DNA of 64,000 bases from NCBI GenBank assembly GCA_041918615.1, contig JAYRVH010000057.1:1-64000 (forward strand). The letters are read 5' to 3'. Source of the stretch: JAEUJM01 sp041918615. Lineage in GTDB: Bacteria > Actinomycetota > Acidimicrobiia > Acidimicrobiales > DATDAH01. Made by a program: the position numbers and the translations under genes. The notes under the pieces are model-generated. The model saw only the letters and a program-made list of their open reading frames with translations, was not told the DNA's origin and searched no databases. Below are positions 61,962-64,000 of this stretch, piece after piece (positions within the stretch are counted from its first letter, which is position 1; the number at the start of each line of letters is the position of its first letter).

Positions 61962-62600
61962 CTACGTGAGGGTTCCCCGCAGCAGGCTGTGACCGGAATG
62001 GGCGGTCTCGCCGTTCCGCTGCAGCGAGATGTCCACGACGTCGTAGTCCCCGGTGTCGAGACCGCTCGGGATGGCAACAGTGCGGCTGCCGGTCATCGGG
62101 CCGAGCGAGACGGGCTCGTCCGCCGACCGGTCCAGGAGCCACAGCTCATAGTGCTGGCCCGCGGGCGCCGCCGACATGTCATGGGGCTCGACGACGAGGC
62201 GCAGATCGCTGTCCTGCCGCACCAATCGAGCGTCGGCGGTGGCCGTTCCCTCCAGTGGGCGGAGCGACGCGCTCGCCACGACAGAGTCGGTGGGGGACGG
62301 GTCCAACCGCGTGATCAGCAGGCCGGCGGCCAGCGCGACTGCGAGAACAGCGGCGGCGACCAGCAGCCGGTGCATTCGCCGTGATCGGCGATCATCCAAC
62401 GACACCACCGTGGCCGGTGCGACCCCCGGTTCCCCCGAGACAGCTTCCGCCGGCGGGTCGATCGACGCCGAGATCCGATCCCAGAGCCCCGGCGGCGGTT
62501 CCGACCGCTCGAAGTCGGCGTCGTCGAGTTGGGTGGCGATCCTGACGACCCGATCGAACACGGCCGTGTCCACGCCTGACGCCTCGTCATCTCGCGGCAT
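61962..62600 (-). CDS. Anti-sigma factor, RskA-like
   Basis: 212 residues from ATG 62600. N-terminal cytoplasmic part about 75 residues with no Cys or zinc motif, one TM segment (LLVAAAVLAVALAAGLLI, about 79-96) and an extracytoplasmic C-terminal domain with QHYELWLLD, typical of the anti-sigma-K (RskA) C-terminal family. It would hold the adjacent ECF sigma factor inactive until intramembrane proteolysis. Overlaps the sigma gene by 14 bp. Confidence 0.85.
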   Translation of the reverse strand: MPRDDEASGVDTAVFDRVVRIATQLDDADFERSEPPPGLWDRISASIDPPAEAVSGEPGVAPATVVSLDDRRSRRMHRLLVAAAVLAVALAAGLLITRLDPSPTDSVVASASLRPLEGTATADARLVRQDSDLRLVVEPHDMSAAPAGQHYELWLLDRSADEPVSLGPMTGSRTVAIPSGLDTGDYDVVDISLQRNGETAHSGHSLLRGTLT

Positions 62601-63150
62601 GGTCGAAGCCTCCCAGGTGGCGGCGCATCTGCTCGAGGCCGCGCCGGATGTCGCTCTTCACGGTGCCCAACGGCACATCACAGCGCTCGGCGATCTGCGC
62701 GTGGGTGAGATCTTCGAAGAAGGCCAGGCGAACCATCTCCCTGGCGCGCTCCGGCAGGGCCGTCATCGCCTCGGCCACCAACATGCGCTCGCCGATCGAC
62801 GTCACGTCACCGGGCTCGAAGACCGGGTCGCTCGTCGAGGCGTAGGGCTCCCGCGCGGGCGAGGGTTGCCGGCCTTCCGTGCGCAGGGCGTCCATCACCT
62901 TGAATCGGGCGATGCCGAGCAACCAGCCGGCCAGCGTGCCGGCGTCGGGGCGGTAACGCTCGCGGGACCGCCACGCGGCCAGGAACACTTCCTGGGTGGC
63001 GTCGGCGGCGCGTGCCGCGTCGAGCGTTCGGCCGCAGTACGAGTACACGAGCGACCGGTGGGCGGTGTACAGCGCGTCGAGGGCCCTGTCCTCGCCTGAC
63101 GCGAAGCGAGCGGTCGCCTCGGCGACGGCCGACTCGCGGGTCCCGGTCAT
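62587..63150 (-). CDS. ECF RNA polymerase sigma factor, SigK-like
   Basis: 187 residues from ATG 63150 (MTGTRESAV); a longer open frame upstream is low-complexity and rejected. Region 2 spans LYTAHRSLVYSYCGRTLDAA to WLLGIARFKVMDALR, region 4 is LPERAREMVRLAFFEDLTHA and QIAERCDVPLGTVKSDIRRG. Partnered with an RskA-like anti-sigma, as for SigK in mycobacteria (ECF19-like). Target promoters not identified. Confidence 0.9.
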   Translation of the reverse strand: MTGTRESAVAEATARFASGEDRALDALYTAHRSLVYSYCGRTLDAARAADATQEVFLAAWRSRERYRPDAGTLAGWLLGIARFKVMDALRTEGRQPSPAREPYASTSDPVFEPGDVTSIGERMLVAEAMTALPERAREMVRLAFFEDLTHAQIAERCDVPLGTVKSDIRRGLEQMRRHLGGFDHAAR

Positions 63151-63212
63151 TCCCGGCACGGTACTCACTTCGGTCGATCCTGCCGCCGCGGTTGTCCGCC
63201 AACGGGCCCTGC

Positions 63213-63356
63213 TCAGGCCCGCCCCTGCACGTCGACCGCCACGGCGTCGTCGTCGGGGAAGACCGGCGCCGTGTAGATCGAGTAGCGCCCACCGGGCTCG
63301 GGCTCGCCGGCCTCTCCGGCCCCTTCGACTCCGAACGCGCCTGAGACCCGGGTCGG
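63213..63356 (-). other. Start-less 47-codon open frame, possible gene remnant
   Basis: The minus strand is open from an upstream TGA (63359) to TGA (63215-63213) and ends GGRYSIYTAPVFPDDDAVAV and DVQGRA, with GC-rich codon bias, but contains no plausible start codon near its 5' end. Could be the decayed tail of a gene removed upstream of the sigma factor, or a chance frame. The rest of the 63151-63431 gap shows nothing else. Confidence 0.25.
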
Positions 63357-63431
63357 TCATTCCTGGGTGGGCTGCTGGCACACTGACGACCGCCCCACGG
63401 TCGTCCAGGTAGGAGTCGAGCTGCGCTGAGC

Positions 63432-64000
63432 ATGATCCTGATCGACGCGCACGGGCTCGCCATGAGCCGGCCCGGGCGGCCCCTCTTCGAGGACCTCTCC
63501 CTCACGATGTCCACGGGCGACCGGATCGGGGTCGTGGGCCTCAACGGGTCGGGCAAGTCGACCTTGTTGCGGGTGTTGGCGGGGCACCTCGCGCCGGAGG
63601 CGGGCACGGTGCGGCGGGGCGCCGACATCGCCATCGCCGTACTCGACCAGGGCGACGACCTGGGTGCGGGAACCGTGCGTGAGGTGGTGGGCGGCGACTG
63701 GCGGGCCGAGGCGGTGCTCGACCAGTTGGGCCTCAGCCCCATCCTGGGCATGGACATCGACGACGTCTCCGGTGGTCAGCGCAAACGGGCGGCGCTCGCC
63801 CGCGCCCTGTCGGCGGACAGCGACCTGCTGATCCTCGATGAGCCCACGAACCACCTGGACATCGACGCCATCGCGTGGCTCGAGGAGTGGCTCGCCGACT
63901 ACCGGGGCGGGCTCCTGCTCGTCACCCACGACCGCCATGTGCTCGACCGGGTCACCACCCGCATCCTCGAGATCGACCGCAGCGGGTCGTACCTCCACGA
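63432..64000 (+). CDS. ABC-F family ATPase, N-terminal part (3' end outside window)
   Basis: ATG 63432; 189 codons visible. Walker A GLNGSGKST, signature VSGGQRKRAALARAL, Walker B DLLILDEPTNHLD and H-loop LLLVTHDRHVLDRV make a complete first nucleotide-binding domain. No TM. ABC-F proteins (Uup/EttA/YdiF group) act on ribosomes; the subtype cannot be decided without the linker and second domain. Confidence 0.92.
   Translation, partial: MILIDAHGLAMSRPGRPLFEDLSLTMSTGDRIGVVGLNGSGKSTLLRVLAGHLAPEAGTVRRGADIAIAVLDQGDDLGAGTVREVVGGDWRAEAVLDQLGLSPILGMDIDDVSGGQRKRAALARALSADSDLLILDEPTNHLDIDAIAWLEEWLADYRGGLLLVTHDRHVLDRVTTRILEIDRSGSYLH

Overview
The window is about 70% GC, nearly intergenic-free, and reads as the chromosome of a heterotrophic actinobacterium. 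A member of the Acidimicrobiia (Ilumatobacter/Microtrichales-like) is my best guess. This is inferred from gene content: a DUF3516-type Ski2-like helicase, luciferase-like (probably F420-dependent) oxidoreductase, P450/ferredoxin sets, SigK/RskA-like sigma/anti-sigma pair, a double-TetR (Mce3R-like) regulator and many acyl-CoA dehydrogenases. No rRNA or other phylogenetic marker is present. I saw no tRNA, IS element, prophage or CRISPR.

Layout. 0-4.8 kb: end of a sulfatase, an RNA/DNA helicase, two secreted proteins. 4.8-18.5 kb: three consecutive plus-strand operons for oxidising ketones/alicyclic or fatty-acyl compounds. They are BVMO + tandem SDR + lactonase-like amidohydrolase; then two acyl-CoA dehydrogenases, an LLM oxidoreductase, a lipocalin-like protein, an APH-like kinase and a P450; then an amidohydrolase, a ferredoxin and an SDR. 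18.5-19.2 kb: a small two-gene toxin/antitoxin-like pair. 19.3-25.5 kb: three acyl-CoA synthetases and a MaoC/FAS1-type dehydratase. 25.6-30.5 kb: a minus-strand operon P450 - enoyl-CoA hydratase - CoA-transferase III - tandem TetR regulator. 30.6-47.6 kb: patatin, SelO, more beta-oxidation genes (four more ACADs, two enoyl-CoA hydratases, TesB, acyl-CoA synthetase), an HSL-type esterase, SDRs and MmsA. 47.6-51.6 kb: P450, DoxX, amidohydrolase, SDR. 51.7-58.2 kb: a small unknown protein, an AAA ATPase and an envelope-polysaccharide-looking set (GT-C-like membrane protein, Wzz-like protein, LTA-synthase-like sulfatase). 58.4-61.9 kb: a 1153-residue M6-like metallopeptidase. 62-63.2 kb: ECF sigma and anti-sigma. 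The end is the start of an ABC-F ATPase.

How it fits together. The main result is a recurrent 16-bp imperfect palindrome, CTRACR-N4-YGTYAG, at promoters across 45 kb: 4841, 9370, 16302, 30490, 48865, 49462, and a weaker copy at 26921 just ahead of the tandem-TetR gene. In every strong case it overlaps a plausible -35/-10 region in front of a BVMO, ACAD, amidohydrolase or P450 operon. The simplest reading is one repressor-controlled catabolic regulon whose regulator is the tandem-TetR protein at 25603-26907, itself the last gene of an operon with such a site. This is inference from sequence only; substrate and regulator-operator match are unproven. Other points of interest are relics of an MDR reductase (9395) and a CoA-transferase (41011), a fused double SDR, two adjacent ACAD pairs resembling alpha2-beta2 enzymes, a 20-bp operator-like palindrome at 42162, and small in-frame tandem duplications at protein termini.
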